Assembly: GCF_016909185.1 (NCBI RefSeq)
Contig: NZ_JAFBFH010000009.1
Location: forward strand, 80,839-144,838
Source of the DNA: Siminovitchia thermophila
GTDB taxonomy: Bacteria; Bacillota; Bacilli; Bacillales; Bacillaceae_C
Direction: 5' to 3'
DNA length: 64,000 nt
How positions within the stretch are numbered: the first letter of the stretch is position 1; every line of letters begins with the position of its first letter. A program made the translations under genes and the position numbers. Of this stretch, positions 44,985-55,450 are shown piece after piece. Below the pieces are notes generated by a model. It was not told the DNA's origin and made no database searches. It saw only the letters and a program-made list of their open reading frames with translations.

Positions 44985-46103
44985 CTATTTACGCTCATCT
45001 AGCGGAACATAGGAGCGCATGCCTGGTCCTGTATATTCGGCACGCGGGCGAATGAGCCTGTTATTGTCATATTGTTCCAAAATATGAGCGAGCCAGCCGG
45101 ATGTACGGCTTACTGCAAAGATAGGTGTGAACAAATCATGATCGATGCCAAGGCTGTGATAAACAGATGCAGAATAGAAGTCTACGTTAGGCGGCAATGG
45201 CTTTTCAGAAGTAAATACTTCTTCCACCTTAACGGAAATATTATACCATTCCGGTTCTCCGGTCAGTTCTGTCAGTTTTTTGGACATCTCTTTTAAGTGC
45301 TTTGCACGAGGGTCGCCTTTACGGTAAACTCTGTGGCCAAAGCCCATGATTTTTTCTTTGTTTTTTAATTTTTCACGTACATATCCTTCTGCTTTATCAA
45401 CGGAACCAATCTCTGTAAGCATTTTCATAACTTGTTCATTTGCTCCCCCGTGCAATGGTCCTTTCAGGGCACCGATTGCTGCGGTCAATCCCGAGTAAAT
45501 GTCCGAGAGAGTGGCCACACAAACACGGGCGGTAAAAGTGGATGCATTTAATTCATGGTCTGCATGAAGTATGAGCGCCTTATCCATTGCCTCAACTTCA
45601 ATATCTGCAGGTTCTTCACCTTTGAGCATGTACATAAAGTTGGCGGCAAACCCCAGGTCTTTTCGCGGTGCTACAGGCTCTAATCCTTTTCGGATCCGGG
45701 CAAAAGCAGCTACAATGGCCGGCATTTTAGCCTGTATGCGAATGGCCTTTTTGTAATTTGATTCTTTGGTGACAGTGTCCGCTTCCTCATCAAAAATGCC
45801 CAAAGTCGATACAGCGGTGCGAAGTACGGCCATTGGATGCACTTTGTCGAGCGGATATGTTTTAAAGCTGTCAATAACTTCCTGTGGCAAGTCCATATTG
45901 TCGGCCAATTCCTGCTTCAGTTCTTGAAGCTGTTCTTCCGTTGGTAATTCCAAATGCCACAATAAGTAAATGATTTCCTCGAAGCTCGCGTTTTCTGTTA
46001 AATCATCGATATTGTAGCCGACATATGTAAGTGTGTCGTCAATGATGGAGCTGATCGAAGATGTTGTGGCCACTACCCCTTCTAACCCGCGTGTTGCTGT
46101 CAT
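44985..46103 (-). CDS. citZ: Citrate synthase
   Basis: 372 residues, type I-like short bacterial citrate synthase. Catalytic residues: His in LHADHELNASTF (about 180), His in GPLHGGANE (about 219) and Asp in PPNVDFYSASVY (about 310). GFGHRVYRKGDPRA is also conserved. It condenses acetyl-CoA and oxaloacetate. AAAAGGAGAGG precedes the ATG. First gene of the TCA operon, with a promoter about 115 nt upstream. Confidence 0.97.
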   Translation of the reverse strand: MTATRGLEGVVATTSSISSIIDDTLTYVGYNIDDLTENASFEEIIYLLWHLELPTEEQLQELKQELADNMDLPQEVIDSFKTYPLDKVHPMAVLRTAVSTLGIFDEEADTVTKESNYKKAIRIQAKMPAIVAAFARIRKGLEPVAPRKDLGFAANFMYMLKGEEPADIEVEAMDKALILHADHELNASTFTARVCVATLSDIYSGLTAAIGALKGPLHGGANEQVMKMLTEIGSVDKAEGYVREKLKNKEKIMGFGHRVYRKGDPRAKHLKEMSKKLTELTGEPEWYNISVKVEEVFTSEKPLPPNVDFYSASVYHSLGIDHDLFTPIFAVSRTSGWLAHILEQYDNNRLIRPRAEYTGPGMRSYVPLDERK

Positions 46104-46217
46104 AATAACCTCTCCTTTTTATCTAATTTATCTATCTATAGTTGTGAAACAATAGAAAACCGGAGGAAAGAATCACGATGCAATAATGATTCCGTAGTAA
46201 AAATGTCCCTTAATCCT

Positions 46218-46245
46218 ATTATAGTCAATAAAAAAGTCTTGTCTA
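46218..46245 (-). promoter_or_regulatory. Promoter upstream of citZ
   Basis: Reverse strand TAGACA (46245-46240), 16 nt, TATAAT (46223-46218). Expected carbon-catabolite and citrate control (CcpA, CcpC) cannot be confirmed: no clear operator was seen. Confidence 0.55.
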
Positions 46246-46350
46246 ATTTTCAACATTCTTAATTATCCATGACCATTATAACTGATTTGCTGCAAATACG
46301 GAAAGAAAATGGTGTTTTCCTTTTTTGACAGATTGATCCAGTAAGGTCTT

Positions 46351-46827
46351 TCACAAACCTTTTCCAATCCGCAACAACTCGAATATTCTCATGATGAAGT
46401 ATGCGATCCCCGCCCCAATTAACGGCCCGACCGCAACCCCCTTAAACAGGGAAACCGCCATGATCGTTCCGAGAACAAGAGCTGTTGTAATGTGGGGATC
46501 TTCAGTGAGCAGGGTAACGCCATACTTGGCAATAAGCGCCACGGCCATTCCAGCTCCCAAGGCAACCCATGCATAAGGAGATTTGACTGCGCCTCCCAGT
46601 TCCTTAAAACCGATATGGCCGCTTGCCACGGGAACTAGTACCGCAATCGTGATAACGGTAACTCCCCAATTAATTCCTTTTGCCTGTATGATGCCAAAAA
46701 GCTTTTCATCTGCCCCTGCCATTTTTAGTATGACCAAAACGGAAACAGCTACAACAAGAGATTGGTTTTTTGCCAGGAAACCGATGCCCAGCAATAGAAA
46801 TAAAAATAAATAAGCCTGGTTTAACAA
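46351..46827 (-). CDS. ytwI: DUF441 membrane protein YtwI
   Basis: About 158 residues. TTG at 46827 lies 9 nt after GGGAG; an ATG at 46836 overlaps that site. Start choice is moderate. Four to five membrane helices with the family patterns GINWGVTVITIAVLVPVASG and VLGTIMAVSLFKGVAVGPLI. It belongs to the DUF441/YeaL family of unknown function. Positioned next to citZ and divergent from ytvI, as in B. subtilis. Confidence 0.88.
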   Translation of the reverse strand: MLNQAYLFLFLLLGIGFLAKNQSLVVAVSVLVILKMAGADEKLFGIIQAKGINWGVTVITIAVLVPVASGHIGFKELGGAVKSPYAWVALGAGMAVALIAKYGVTLLTEDPHITTALVLGTIMAVSLFKGVAVGPLIGAGIAYFIMRIFELLRIGKGL

Positions 46828-46947
46828 ATAATTCATCTCCCAAATCAATAACAGAATCTTTCATAACATGGTATTATAAAAGAAAAGATCGTGTTCCGGA
46901 GCATCTTGCCCGGACAGCCAATAAGCCGAAATGAAGGTGGGGGTTCT

Positions 46948-48078
46948 TTGGATCGTGAAAATGTAAACAGATTCATTCGATTTTTGATTGTTGTTGCTGT
47001 TATTACCCTTTCGCTTATAGCGATTTATTACATTTTTAAGTTAACCTATCCTTTCATTATTGCGATCGTGATCGCCGTTTCGATCAATCCCGCGGTCCGA
47101 TTTCTTGAAAAGCGCTGGAAGTTTCCCAAGATACTCGCTGTGCTAACGGCACTTCTCGTTGTGATTGGAGTATTTACAGGTCTGATCACTTTGTTAATTG
47201 CGGAAATCGTGGCAGGCGCCTCTTATTTAGCGAAAGTTGTTCCTGAACATGTGGGCACAATGATCACGTATTTAGAAAAACTTTTTGCCAATCAAGTCAT
47301 CCCTTTTTACAATAAAGTAGCCAGCATGTTTAAAAGTCTTGACAGTGGTCAACAAGAGACTATTTTAAATAGTATAAGCGAGACCGGCAATAAAATATCG
47401 GAAAATGCGACAGCTTTTTTGCAAAACTTCTTTCTCAAATTGCCTTCCCTCGTTTCCTGGATTCCAAACGCGGCAACTGTCATTATTTTTTCACTGCTTG
47501 CAACTTTTTTTATCAGCAAAGATTGGGACAAACTTTCCACTTCTTTAACAAAGATGTTACCCGAAAAAGTATGGCACAGCGGGTTGAGGGTTTTTGTCGA
47601 CTTGAGAAAGGCGCTCGCCGGTTTTGTAAAGGCGCAGCTTACCCTTATCTCCATCACGCTTGTGATTGTGTTAATCGGATTATTGATTTTGCGTGTAAAC
47701 TACGCCATTACCATTGCCCTCATTGCAGGAATTGTGGATCTGCTGCCTTATCTTGGAACGGGTGTGGTATTTGTTCCGTGGATCATTTATGAAGCTCTGA
47801 CCGGCAACTTCGGGCTTGCGATCGGCCTTGGAATTTTATATACAGTTGTGATTGTCCAAAGGCAATTGATGGAGCCTAAAATTTTATCTTCCAACATCGG
47901 GATGAACCCGCTGGCAACGCTTGTTTCCTTGTTTGTCGGATTCAAGCTGGTCGGCTTTCTGGGTTTAATTCTTGGTCCGGTAACACTCGTGCTTCTTACC
48001 ACACTCCACAGAGCCAACGTGTTTCGCGATATTTGGGCTTATATCAAAGGTACGCCCCGGCCGCCAAGGGAAAGTTAA
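46948..48078 (+). CDS. ytvI: AI-2E family transporter, YtvI (sporulation integral membrane protein)
   Basis: 376 residues from the TTG at 46948, just after GGTGGGGG; a longer frame from 46891 lacks a site. About seven to eight membrane helices. The PerM/AI-2E family region near the C-terminus reads LLPYLGTGVVFVPWIIYEAL, then EPKILSSNIGMNPLATLVSL and LGLILGPVTLVLL. YtvI in B. subtilis is annotated as a sporulation membrane protein; transport substrate is not known. Confidence 0.9.
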   Translation: MDRENVNRFIRFLIVVAVITLSLIAIYYIFKLTYPFIIAIVIAVSINPAVRFLEKRWKFPKILAVLTALLVVIGVFTGLITLLIAEIVAGASYLAKVVPEHVGTMITYLEKLFANQVIPFYNKVASMFKSLDSGQQETILNSISETGNKISENATAFLQNFFLKLPSLVSWIPNAATVIIFSLLATFFISKDWDKLSTSLTKMLPEKVWHSGLRVFVDLRKALAGFVKAQLTLISITLVIVLIGLLILRVNYAITIALIAGIVDLLPYLGTGVVFVPWIIYEALTGNFGLAIGLGILYTVVIVQRQLMEPKILSSNIGMNPLATLVSLFVGFKLVGFLGLILGPVTLVLLTTLHRANVFRDIWAYIKGTPRPPRES

Positions 48079-48589
48079 TGGGCTAAGTTGAGCCGCTTGA
48101 ACATTCATGGTCTTTCCCGGCCTGGTTCCTTTAACGTTTATGCTTGATTTAACAACGATCATTTTTGCTTTATGTATCCAGGGTAAACGAAGCATCACCG
48201 TCAAGGATTTACCGTTATTTCAATGGTGGCAGTATCCGTGCCAGCCCGGGAATGAATGTAATGAGCACGGGATACTTGGAAGTGAACTGAACCTTGTGGG
48301 AGACATTGTTTTACATGTTCCTCTTGATTTTGGGTTCGAAAAGCTGGCTGAAAGCCCTATAGGACTGGCAGCAAAATGTATAGCGGCATTGATTCTCATT
48401 GTGGGTGGAAAAAAGCGTTTCGTTTAACGAAAGTCGTCCGGCGACAAACCTTTTTAAGTGCAGGAGATGTCCTTCATGGCACTTTTACTTCCCCGTGTGA
48501 AATCAACTTCGAGCTGCAAGATTATACATTCCAACACGCAAAACAACAGGATAGACCGGGAGAACATCCTACTTCCCGGTCTATCCTTT
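48079..48589. other. Spacer between ytvI and fxsA
   Basis: About 510 nt. Forward frames at 48107-48427 and 48376-48633 read short, plausible-looking stretches (FLSAGDVLHGTF) but without ribosome sites or consistent frame. This may be a decayed gene of unknown family. The right end is the terminator at 48549-48591. Confidence 0.45.
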
Positions 48590-48591
48590 TT
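48549..48591. terminator. Terminator between ytvI and fxsA
   Basis: Perfect stem GGATAGACCGGGA / TCCCGGTCTATCC followed by TTTTTA. Placed 3' of convergent genes. Confidence 0.85.
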
Positions 48592-48976
48592 ATCTGTATA
48601 TATAAATCTGCCGTTTTGAGATCCAGAGTTTAAACAATTTCAGCAACATCGGTTTCATAAGCTTCCTTGTAGGAGGCAACAGCATTATTAAGCCGATAGC
48701 ATCCGTGATAAATCCCGGTGTGAGCAAAAGCAATCCTCCAACGAGGACGCAAAAGCCTTCCAGCAGCGCGACACCGGGCGGTTGTCCAAAACGCATTTGT
48801 TCTTGGATGTTTCTCAGTACACCTAGCCCTTCTCTTTTTGCAAGTGCGGCGCCCAAGATGCCTGTTGCAATAATAAGGGCAACCGTGGCAAAGCTTCCAA
48901 TTGCCTGGCCTGTTAAAATAAACAGTCCAATTTCCAATGCCGGAACGATAATAAAAACAAGCATTACATATTTCAT
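48590..48976 (-). CDS. fxsA: FxsA family membrane protein
   Basis: 128 residues with four membrane helices (about 3-20, 28-45, 72-92 and 95-112). The FxsA signature is visible in the first two helices and in the later GGLLLLTPGFITDAIGLIML. E. coli FxsA affects phage exclusion by F plasmids; the function in Bacillus is unknown. It lies just downstream of pyk as in B. subtilis (ytzA). Confidence 0.9.
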   Translation of the reverse strand: MKYVMLVFIIVPALEIGLFILTGQAIGSFATVALIIATGILGAALAKREGLGVLRNIQEQMRFGQPPGVALLEGFCVLVGGLLLLTPGFITDAIGLIMLLPPTRKLMKPMLLKLFKLWISKRQIYIYR

Positions 48977-49022
48977 TCGGCTTCACATCCCCGGTGGTTG
49001 TTTATAATAATTATACCACAGT

Positions 49023-50783
49023 TTACAGCACGCTTGCATGGCCGTTATAAATGACCCCCCGGGTTCCATCAACTGTTATTTCCTGGCCGTCTTCTATCAT
49101 TTCGGTTGCGCGTTCCACCCCAACGATAACGGGAATGCCCAAGCTAATTCCAACAACAGCCGCATGGCTTGTCAATCCGCCTTCTTCTGCTATGAGGGCA
49201 GCGCATTTTTCAATAGCTGGTACCATTTCCCGATCTGTTCCAATCGTAACCAAAATGTTTCCTTCTTCCATTTTTTCCCGTGCTTCTGCAGCGCTTTTCA
49301 CAACCACCGCTTTTCCATACGCTGATTTTTTGCCAATTCCCTGTCCCTTTGCCAATATATCGCCCACAACATGCACTTTCATTAAGTTTGTTGTTCCTTT
49401 TTCACCAACGGGAACACCTGCGGTAATAATGATGAGATCTCCATGTTTTACAAGACCGCTATCTAGGCTCTCGGTAACGGCAAGGTCAAGCATTTCATCA
49501 GTTGTTGTCACCTTTTGGCCAAGCTGGGGTTGTACTCCCCAAACAAGCGCCAGCTGCCTGGTAACCGCAACATGGGATGTCACCGCCACAATCGGCGCTT
49601 TTGGTCGAAACTTTGAAATCATCCTCGCTGTATGTCCGCTTTCCGTCGGAGCAACAATTGCATTTACATTCAAATTAATGGCTGTATGTGCCACCGATTG
49701 GCAAATGGCGTCCACCATACTGCGTTTTCCGTTTTTACTAACTTTCGAAAGAAGCTCTTTGTGATTCATCGCTTGTTCGGATGTCAGAGCAATATTGGCC
49801 ATCGTTCTGACTGCTTCAACCGGATAAGCCCCGGCAGCCGTCTCCCCGGAAAGCATAACGGCATCTGATCCGTCAAAAATGGCGTTGGCCACATCACTTG
49901 CTTCCGCCCTCGTCGGCCGCGGATTTCTTTGCATAGAATCAAGCATTTGTGTAGCGGTAATCACCGGTTTTCCCGCCTCGTTGCACTTTTGAATCAATTC
50001 TTTTTGCACGAGGGGCACCATTTCAGCGGGAATTTCAACACCAAGGTCCCCGCGGGCAACCATTAAACCGTCGGAAACTTCCAGGATTTCATTGATGTTG
50101 TCAACACCTTCCTGGTTTTCAATTTTTGGGATGATATGCATATGCGGCGCCCCATTTTCTTCAAGGAGCTGTCTGATCTCCAAAACATCGGAAGCTCTTC
50201 TGACAAACGAGGCAGCGATAAAGTCGACTCCTTGCTGGATGCCGAACAAAATATCTTTCGCATCCTTGTTCGTAATACCCGGCAAGTTGACGGAAACTCC
50301 GGGTACATTGACGCCTTTTTTATTTTTTAATATTCCGCTGTTGATGACTTTCGTGACGATCTCTTGCCTGTCCTCTTTTAATTCGGTCACCTCTAGCTCG
50401 ATCAATCCATCGTCTAATAAAATTTTCGAGCCAACATGCACATCCTCGATCAAACCTTCATATGTAACAGACATTTTTTCAGCTGTCCCCGTTACCTCTT
50501 TCATCGAGATAATGACTTCGGATCCTTCTTTTAGTTCAACAGCCCCATTTTCCATGTCATGCGTTCTGATCTCAGGCCCTTTCGTGTCAAGCAATATACC
50601 AATTTCGGTGCCTGCCCGTTTAGCTGCCTTGCGAATATTGGCGATTCTTTCGCTATGTTCCTCATGATTTCCGTGTGAAAAATTTAAGCGTGCCACATTC
50701 ATTCCCGCAGCAATCATTTGATCCAATAGCTCGGGGCTTTCACTCGCCGGCCCTATCGTACAAACTATTTTTGTCTTTTTCAT
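49023..50783 (-). CDS. pyk: Pyruvate kinase with C-terminal PEP-utilising domain
   Basis: 586 residues. The core (1-475) has the start [18 protein letters not shown], metal/substrate motif [12 protein letters not shown] (about 241-252) and allosteric C domain. The extra C-terminal domain (about 480-586) resembles the phosphohistidine domain of PEP-utilising enzymes ([13 protein letters not shown]), present in Bacillus/Geobacillus pyruvate kinases. It converts PEP and ADP to pyruvate and ATP. It lies 35-40 nt after pfkA in a pfkA-pyk operon. Confidence 0.97.
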   Translation of the reverse strand: MKKTKIVCTIGPASESPELLDQMIAAGMNVARLNFSHGNHEEHSERIANIRKAAKRAGTEIGILLDTKGPEIRTHDMENGAVELKEGSEVIISMKEVTGTAEKMSVTYEGLIEDVHVGSKILLDDGLIELEVTELKEDRQEIVTKVINSGILKNKKGVNVPGVSVNLPGITNKDAKDILFGIQQGVDFIAASFVRRASDVLEIRQLLEENGAPHMHIIPKIENQEGVDNINEILEVSDGLMVARGDLGVEIPAEMVPLVQKELIQKCNEAGKPVITATQMLDSMQRNPRPTRAEASDVANAIFDGSDAVMLSGETAAGAYPVEAVRTMANIALTSEQAMNHKELLSKVSKNGKRSMVDAICQSVAHTAINLNVNAIVAPTESGHTARMISKFRPKAPIVAVTSHVAVTRQLALVWGVQPQLGQKVTTTDEMLDLAVTESLDSGLVKHGDLIIITAGVPVGEKGTTNLMKVHVVGDILAKGQGIGKKSAYGKAVVVKSAAEAREKMEEGNILVTIGTDREMVPAIEKCAALIAEEGGLTSHAAVVGISLGIPVIVGVERATEMIEDGQEITVDGTRGVIYNGHASVL

Positions 50784-50818
50784 TGATATGGGGAAACCTC
50801 CTCTGAAGTTGTTTTTTG

Positions 50819-51802
<984 letters not shown>

Positions 51803-51831
51803 TCAACAATCCTAGCTAAGTTAAAAATACC

Positions 51832-51861
51832 ATTAAATGAAATGATTCACAAATTTTTCAA
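51832..51861 (-). promoter_or_regulatory. Possible promoter of pfkA-pyk
   Basis: Reverse strand TTGAAA (51861-51856), 18 nt, TTTAAT (51837-51832). Confidence 0.4.
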
Positions 51862-52127
51862 GAGTATATTGGGTATGTAAAATTTGCATGAAAAAGCATT
51901 TGCGACAAGCATCGCTGTTTTCGAATAATACCGTCTCGGAATGCCAAAGCGAAAAATCGGCTTGTGGAAATTAAGAATGCCAGCCTTGTCGCACGCTTCA
52001 TAACGGCTGGGGCAGCACCAAAGCCGAAACACGCAAAATGGGAGATACCTGACACATTCCGAGCATTTGCGCTATAACAGCTCTTTCGCTTTTATATAAA
52101 AACTTGGCGAATACACACTTCCCAACA

Positions 52128-52155
52128 AAAAAAAGAATGCCCGCGTTGGGCAATC
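52128..52155 (-). terminator. Terminator downstream of accA
   Basis: Reverse strand TTGCCCAACGCGGGCATTC hairpin followed by TTTTTTTG. Confidence 0.7.
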
Positions 52156-52159
52156 TTTA

Positions 52160-53137
52160 TCACTTTACATTTTCAACTGCTTTTTGTTGTATGTATTTAC
52201 CCATTTTTTTGTATTTTAAATAGCGCTCTTTTATAAGGTCTTCAGGGCTTTTTTCCAACAGTTCACGCAAAGCTTTTGTCATGACTTTATCGATTTCGAC
52301 GGCTTGCTTTTCCATATCTCTGTGGGCTCCGCCTTTTACTTCCGGTATAATTTCATCAATAATTTCGAGTTCTTTCAGATCAGGGGCGGTTATCTTCAAT
52401 GCCTCGGCCGCCTGCTTGGCGAATGAAGCATCTTTCCACAGTATGCTTGCCGCTCCTTCGGGAGTAATCACAGAATATGTTGAGTTTTCGAGCATGTAAA
52501 TTCGGTCTCCGACTCCGAGTGCCAAAGCGCCTCCGCTTCCGCCTTCTCCGGTCACGATACAAATGATCGGCACTTTAAGACCAGCCATTTCAAATAAGTT
52601 TCGCGCGATTGCTTCGCTTTGTCCACGTTCTTCGGCAGCTTTCCCGGGATACGCGCCTTTTGTATCGATAAAGCAAATAATCGGCCGGTTAAACTTATCC
52701 GCCTGCTTCATCAAACGCAGCGCCTTGCGATAGCCTTCCGGGTGCGGCATGCCAAAATTGCGGCGAATATTTTCTTTCGTATCTCTCCCGCGCTGATGGC
52801 CAATGACCGTAACAGGCAGGCCCTTATATTTGGCGATTCCACCGACGATCGCCGCATCATCACCATACAGCCTGTCTCCATGCAGCTCGAAAAAGTCCGT
52901 AAACAGCTCACCTATATAATCAAGTGTTGTCGGCCGCGCTGAATGGCGGGCAAGCTGGACCCGGTCCCATGGCCGCATATTCTCATATACTTCCTTCTCA
53001 AGCTTTTCCAATCGGGTTTCCAACTTATCGATTTCATCAGATAAGTCGACATCGGAATCTTTCGTAAACTCCCTTAGCTCGGCAATTTTTTTGCGCAATT
53101 CCAAGACGGGCTTTTCAAATTCAAGCTCGTTTACCAC
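52160..53137 (-). CDS. accA: Acetyl-CoA carboxylase carboxyltransferase subunit alpha
   Basis: 325 residues. Start [20 protein letters not shown]; CoA/carboxybiotin-binding core [58 protein letters not shown] and [16 protein letters not shown]. With AccD it transfers CO2 from biotin to acetyl-CoA. GTG start (53137) behind AGTAGGTG, overlapping the end of accD by 7 nt, so the two subunits are made together. Confidence 0.97.
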   Translation of the reverse strand: MVNELEFEKPVLELRKKIAELREFTKDSDVDLSDEIDKLETRLEKLEKEVYENMRPWDRVQLARHSARPTTLDYIGELFTDFFELHGDRLYGDDAAIVGGIAKYKGLPVTVIGHQRGRDTKENIRRNFGMPHPEGYRKALRLMKQADKFNRPIICFIDTKGAYPGKAAEERGQSEAIARNLFEMAGLKVPIICIVTGEGGSGGALALGVGDRIYMLENSTYSVITPEGAASILWKDASFAKQAAEALKITAPDLKELEIIDEIIPEVKGGAHRDMEKQAVEIDKVMTKALRELLEKSPEDLIKERYLKYKKMGKYIQQKAVENVK

Positions 53138-54000
53138 GATAGTTCACCTACTTGTTGATGGATTTCCAGCACCGTTGTCAGCTTTTCTTTCATTTCAAGG
53201 CGTGGGATCACAGCATCAAGGTGTCCGTGATTCAGCAAAAATTCGGCTGTTTGGAAATCGTCGGGCAATTCTTCCCTGATGGTCTGCTCAATAACCCTGC
53301 GGCCAGCAAAGCCGATCAAAGCACCTGGTTCAGCAAAATTAAAATCCCCGAGTGAGGCAAAGCTTGCTGACACGCCTCCTGTTGTCGGGTGCGTCATAAC
53401 CGAAATGATCAGTCCGCCTTTGTCGCTGAACATTTTTAATGCCGCGCTCGTTTTCGCCATTTGCATTAACGATAACACGCCTTCTTGCATCCGGGCTCCG
53501 CCCGAAGCGGTAAAAATAATGAACGGCACGTTTTTTTCTGCCGCAGTTTCAATGGCTCTAGTAATTTTTTCACCGACGACCGACCCCATACTTCCCATTC
53601 GAAAATGGGAGTCCATAATCGCCGTGACCACTTCCGTTCCATTGATGGAGCCCGAACCTGTCAGAACCGCTTCATCCAAATTGGATTTTTTCTTGTCCTG
53701 TTCCAGTTTTTCTAAATAATTTGGAAAGCCGAGCGGGTTTGCAGAAGTAAGATTGTCCTCAAAACGGACGAACGTGTTTTCATCAAACAGGCTGTCTACC
53801 CTTTCAAACGCGGTCATTTTGTGATGATATCCGCAATGGAGACAAACCTTTAAGTTTTTTTGCAGTTCTTTTGTATACATGATCTTTTTACAATTCGGAC
53901 ATTTTGTCATGATGCCTTCTGGAACATCTTGCTTTGCTGTTTCCGGTGGGATTGTGGCATATTTTTTCTTTTTAGGCTTGGAAAAAAAATCCTTTAGCAA
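53131..54000 (-). CDS. accD: Acetyl-CoA carboxylase carboxyltransferase subunit beta
   Basis: 289 residues from a TTG at 54000 behind GGAGGGCG. A four-cysteine zinc ribbon (CPNCKK and CLHCGY, about 34-56) is followed by the crotonase-like carboxyltransferase core ([38 protein letters not shown]). Partner of AccA in fatty acid synthesis. The pair is downstream of ytsJ, as in B. subtilis. Confidence 0.97.
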   Translation of the reverse strand: MLKDFFSKPKKKKYATIPPETAKQDVPEGIMTKCPNCKKIMYTKELQKNLKVCLHCGYHHKMTAFERVDSLFDENTFVRFEDNLTSANPLGFPNYLEKLEQDKKKSNLDEAVLTGSGSINGTEVVTAIMDSHFRMGSMGSVVGEKITRAIETAAEKNVPFIIFTASGGARMQEGVLSLMQMAKTSAALKMFSDKGGLIISVMTHPTTGGVSASFASLGDFNFAEPGALIGFAGRRVIEQTIREELPDDFQTAEFLLNHGHLDAVIPRLEMKEKLTTVLEIHQQVGELSW

Positions 54001-54111
54001 AGTAACGCCCTCCTTTCAACTATTATCATTTCTTTATTCGCTACCGTTGCACAGCAAAGACCGGCCCTTAATATGCGGCACGGCCTTCGTTGATTTGTCT
54101 CTAGGCTTATT

Positions 54112-55350
54112 TCAGTTGTTTTTTCCAACGACAGCCAAATCCATCGTTCTTTGCTTGATCGTTTCAGGCTCTACTCTTTGTCTGGCGACACCAGTTTCCA
54201 TTGCGGCTTTCGCTACAGCAGCGGCGACATGCGGTGCAACCCGGGGATCAAACGGACGTGGAATGACGTAATCCGAGGAAAGTTCCTCCTCTGAAATTAA
54301 CCCTGCAATGGCCTCAACAGCCGCTTGCTTCATTTCCTCATTAATATGAGTCGCACGCACATCCAAGGCACCCCGGAACAAGCCTGGGAACGCCAGAACG
54401 TTGTTTACTTGGTTGGGGAAATCTGAACGGCCTGTCCCGACGACTTTTGCCCCGGCCGCCATTGCTTTTTCCGGCATAATTTCCGGATCTGGATTTGCCA
54501 TGGCAAAAATGATCGGATCGTCATTCATCGTCGCAATCATCTCTTCTGTCAGCGCACCCGCTACCGACACCCCGATAAAGACATCGGCTCCTTGGATGAC
54601 ATGCGCCAAGTTTCCATCCTGACGGTCGCGGTTTGTAAATTTGGACACTGCTTCCTTCACTTCATTCATGCCTTCAGGGCGTCCTTCATAAATGGCGCCT
54701 TTCGAATCACACATAATAATATCGCGCACACCGTAACTATGTAAAAGCTTGATGATGGCAATTCCGGCTGCACCTGCGCCATTGGCAACGATTTTGATTT
54801 CAGACATTTTTCGGCCTGTCAATTTCAACGCATTGACAAGTCCGGCTACCGTTACAATAGCAGTTCCATGCTGATCATCATGAAAGACAGGGATCGTCAA
54901 TTCCTTTTTTAATCTTTCTTCGATTTCAAAACAATTCGGAGCTGCGATATCTTCAAGATTGACACCGCCAAATGTCGGTTCAAGCAATTTAACCGCCTTG
55001 ACAATATCATCTACATTCGTGCTGTCAAGACATATAGGAAACGCATCAACGCCGGCAAAGCTTTTGAATAAAACTGCTTTTCCTTCCATCACCGGCAAAG
55101 CTGCTTCAGGCCCGATATTTCCAAGTCCAAGAACCGCTGTTCCGTCGGAAACAACAGCAACCATATTTCCTTTCATCGTATAATCATAAACCGAACTTGG
55201 ATTTTCATAAATTTCTTTACAAGGCTCTGCAACACCAGGAGAATAAGCAAGACTTAAATCTTTTGCATTTCTAACCTCAACCTTGGATTTTGACTCCAAC
55301 TTCCCCTGAAATATTTTATGCATGTGCAATGCTTCTTCTCTTAATGTCAA
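54112..55350 (-). CDS. ytsJ: Malic enzyme YtsJ (NADP-linked malate to pyruvate)
   Basis: 412 residues from a TTG at 55350 behind AAGGAG. Malic enzyme N-domain (LAYSPGVAEPCKEIYEN), metal-binding VFHDDQHGTAIVTVAGL, Rossmann KIVANGAGAAGIAIIKLL and C-terminal segment. It lacks the phosphotransacetylase-like extra domain of the longer bacterial enzymes. B. subtilis YtsJ is the main NADP-using malic enzyme and balances NADPH. It lies 100 nt downstream of dnaE. Confidence 0.94.
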   Translation of the reverse strand: MTLREEALHMHKIFQGKLESKSKVEVRNAKDLSLAYSPGVAEPCKEIYENPSSVYDYTMKGNMVAVVSDGTAVLGLGNIGPEAALPVMEGKAVLFKSFAGVDAFPICLDSTNVDDIVKAVKLLEPTFGGVNLEDIAAPNCFEIEERLKKELTIPVFHDDQHGTAIVTVAGLVNALKLTGRKMSEIKIVANGAGAAGIAIIKLLHSYGVRDIIMCDSKGAIYEGRPEGMNEVKEAVSKFTNRDRQDGNLAHVIQGADVFIGVSVAGALTEEMIATMNDDPIIFAMANPDPEIMPEKAMAAGAKVVGTGRSDFPNQVNNVLAFPGLFRGALDVRATHINEEMKQAAVEAIAGLISEEELSSDYVIPRPFDPRVAPHVAAAVAKAAMETGVARQRVEPETIKQRTMDLAVVGKNN

Positions 55351-55450
55351 AAAGGTTCACTCCTTCGTTCCTGCCATACCCGTTTTTTCATTTTTTATAT
55401 GTCTAAAAGCTTATAAAACAATATAACATATTATGGTCCATTTGAAAAAA

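Noticed and set aside
49051..49764. 237-codon open frame antisense to pyruvate kinase
   Set aside because: Lies wholly inside pyk on the other strand, has no ribosome site and a composition typical of an antisense shadow.
50092..50667. 191-codon Ser/Thr-rich frame antisense to pyk
   Set aside because: Product is low-complexity, as expected for a reverse reading of a coding strand.
52380..52562. Reverse 60-codon Arg-rich frame within accA
   Set aside because: Out-of-frame shadow of accA on the same strand.
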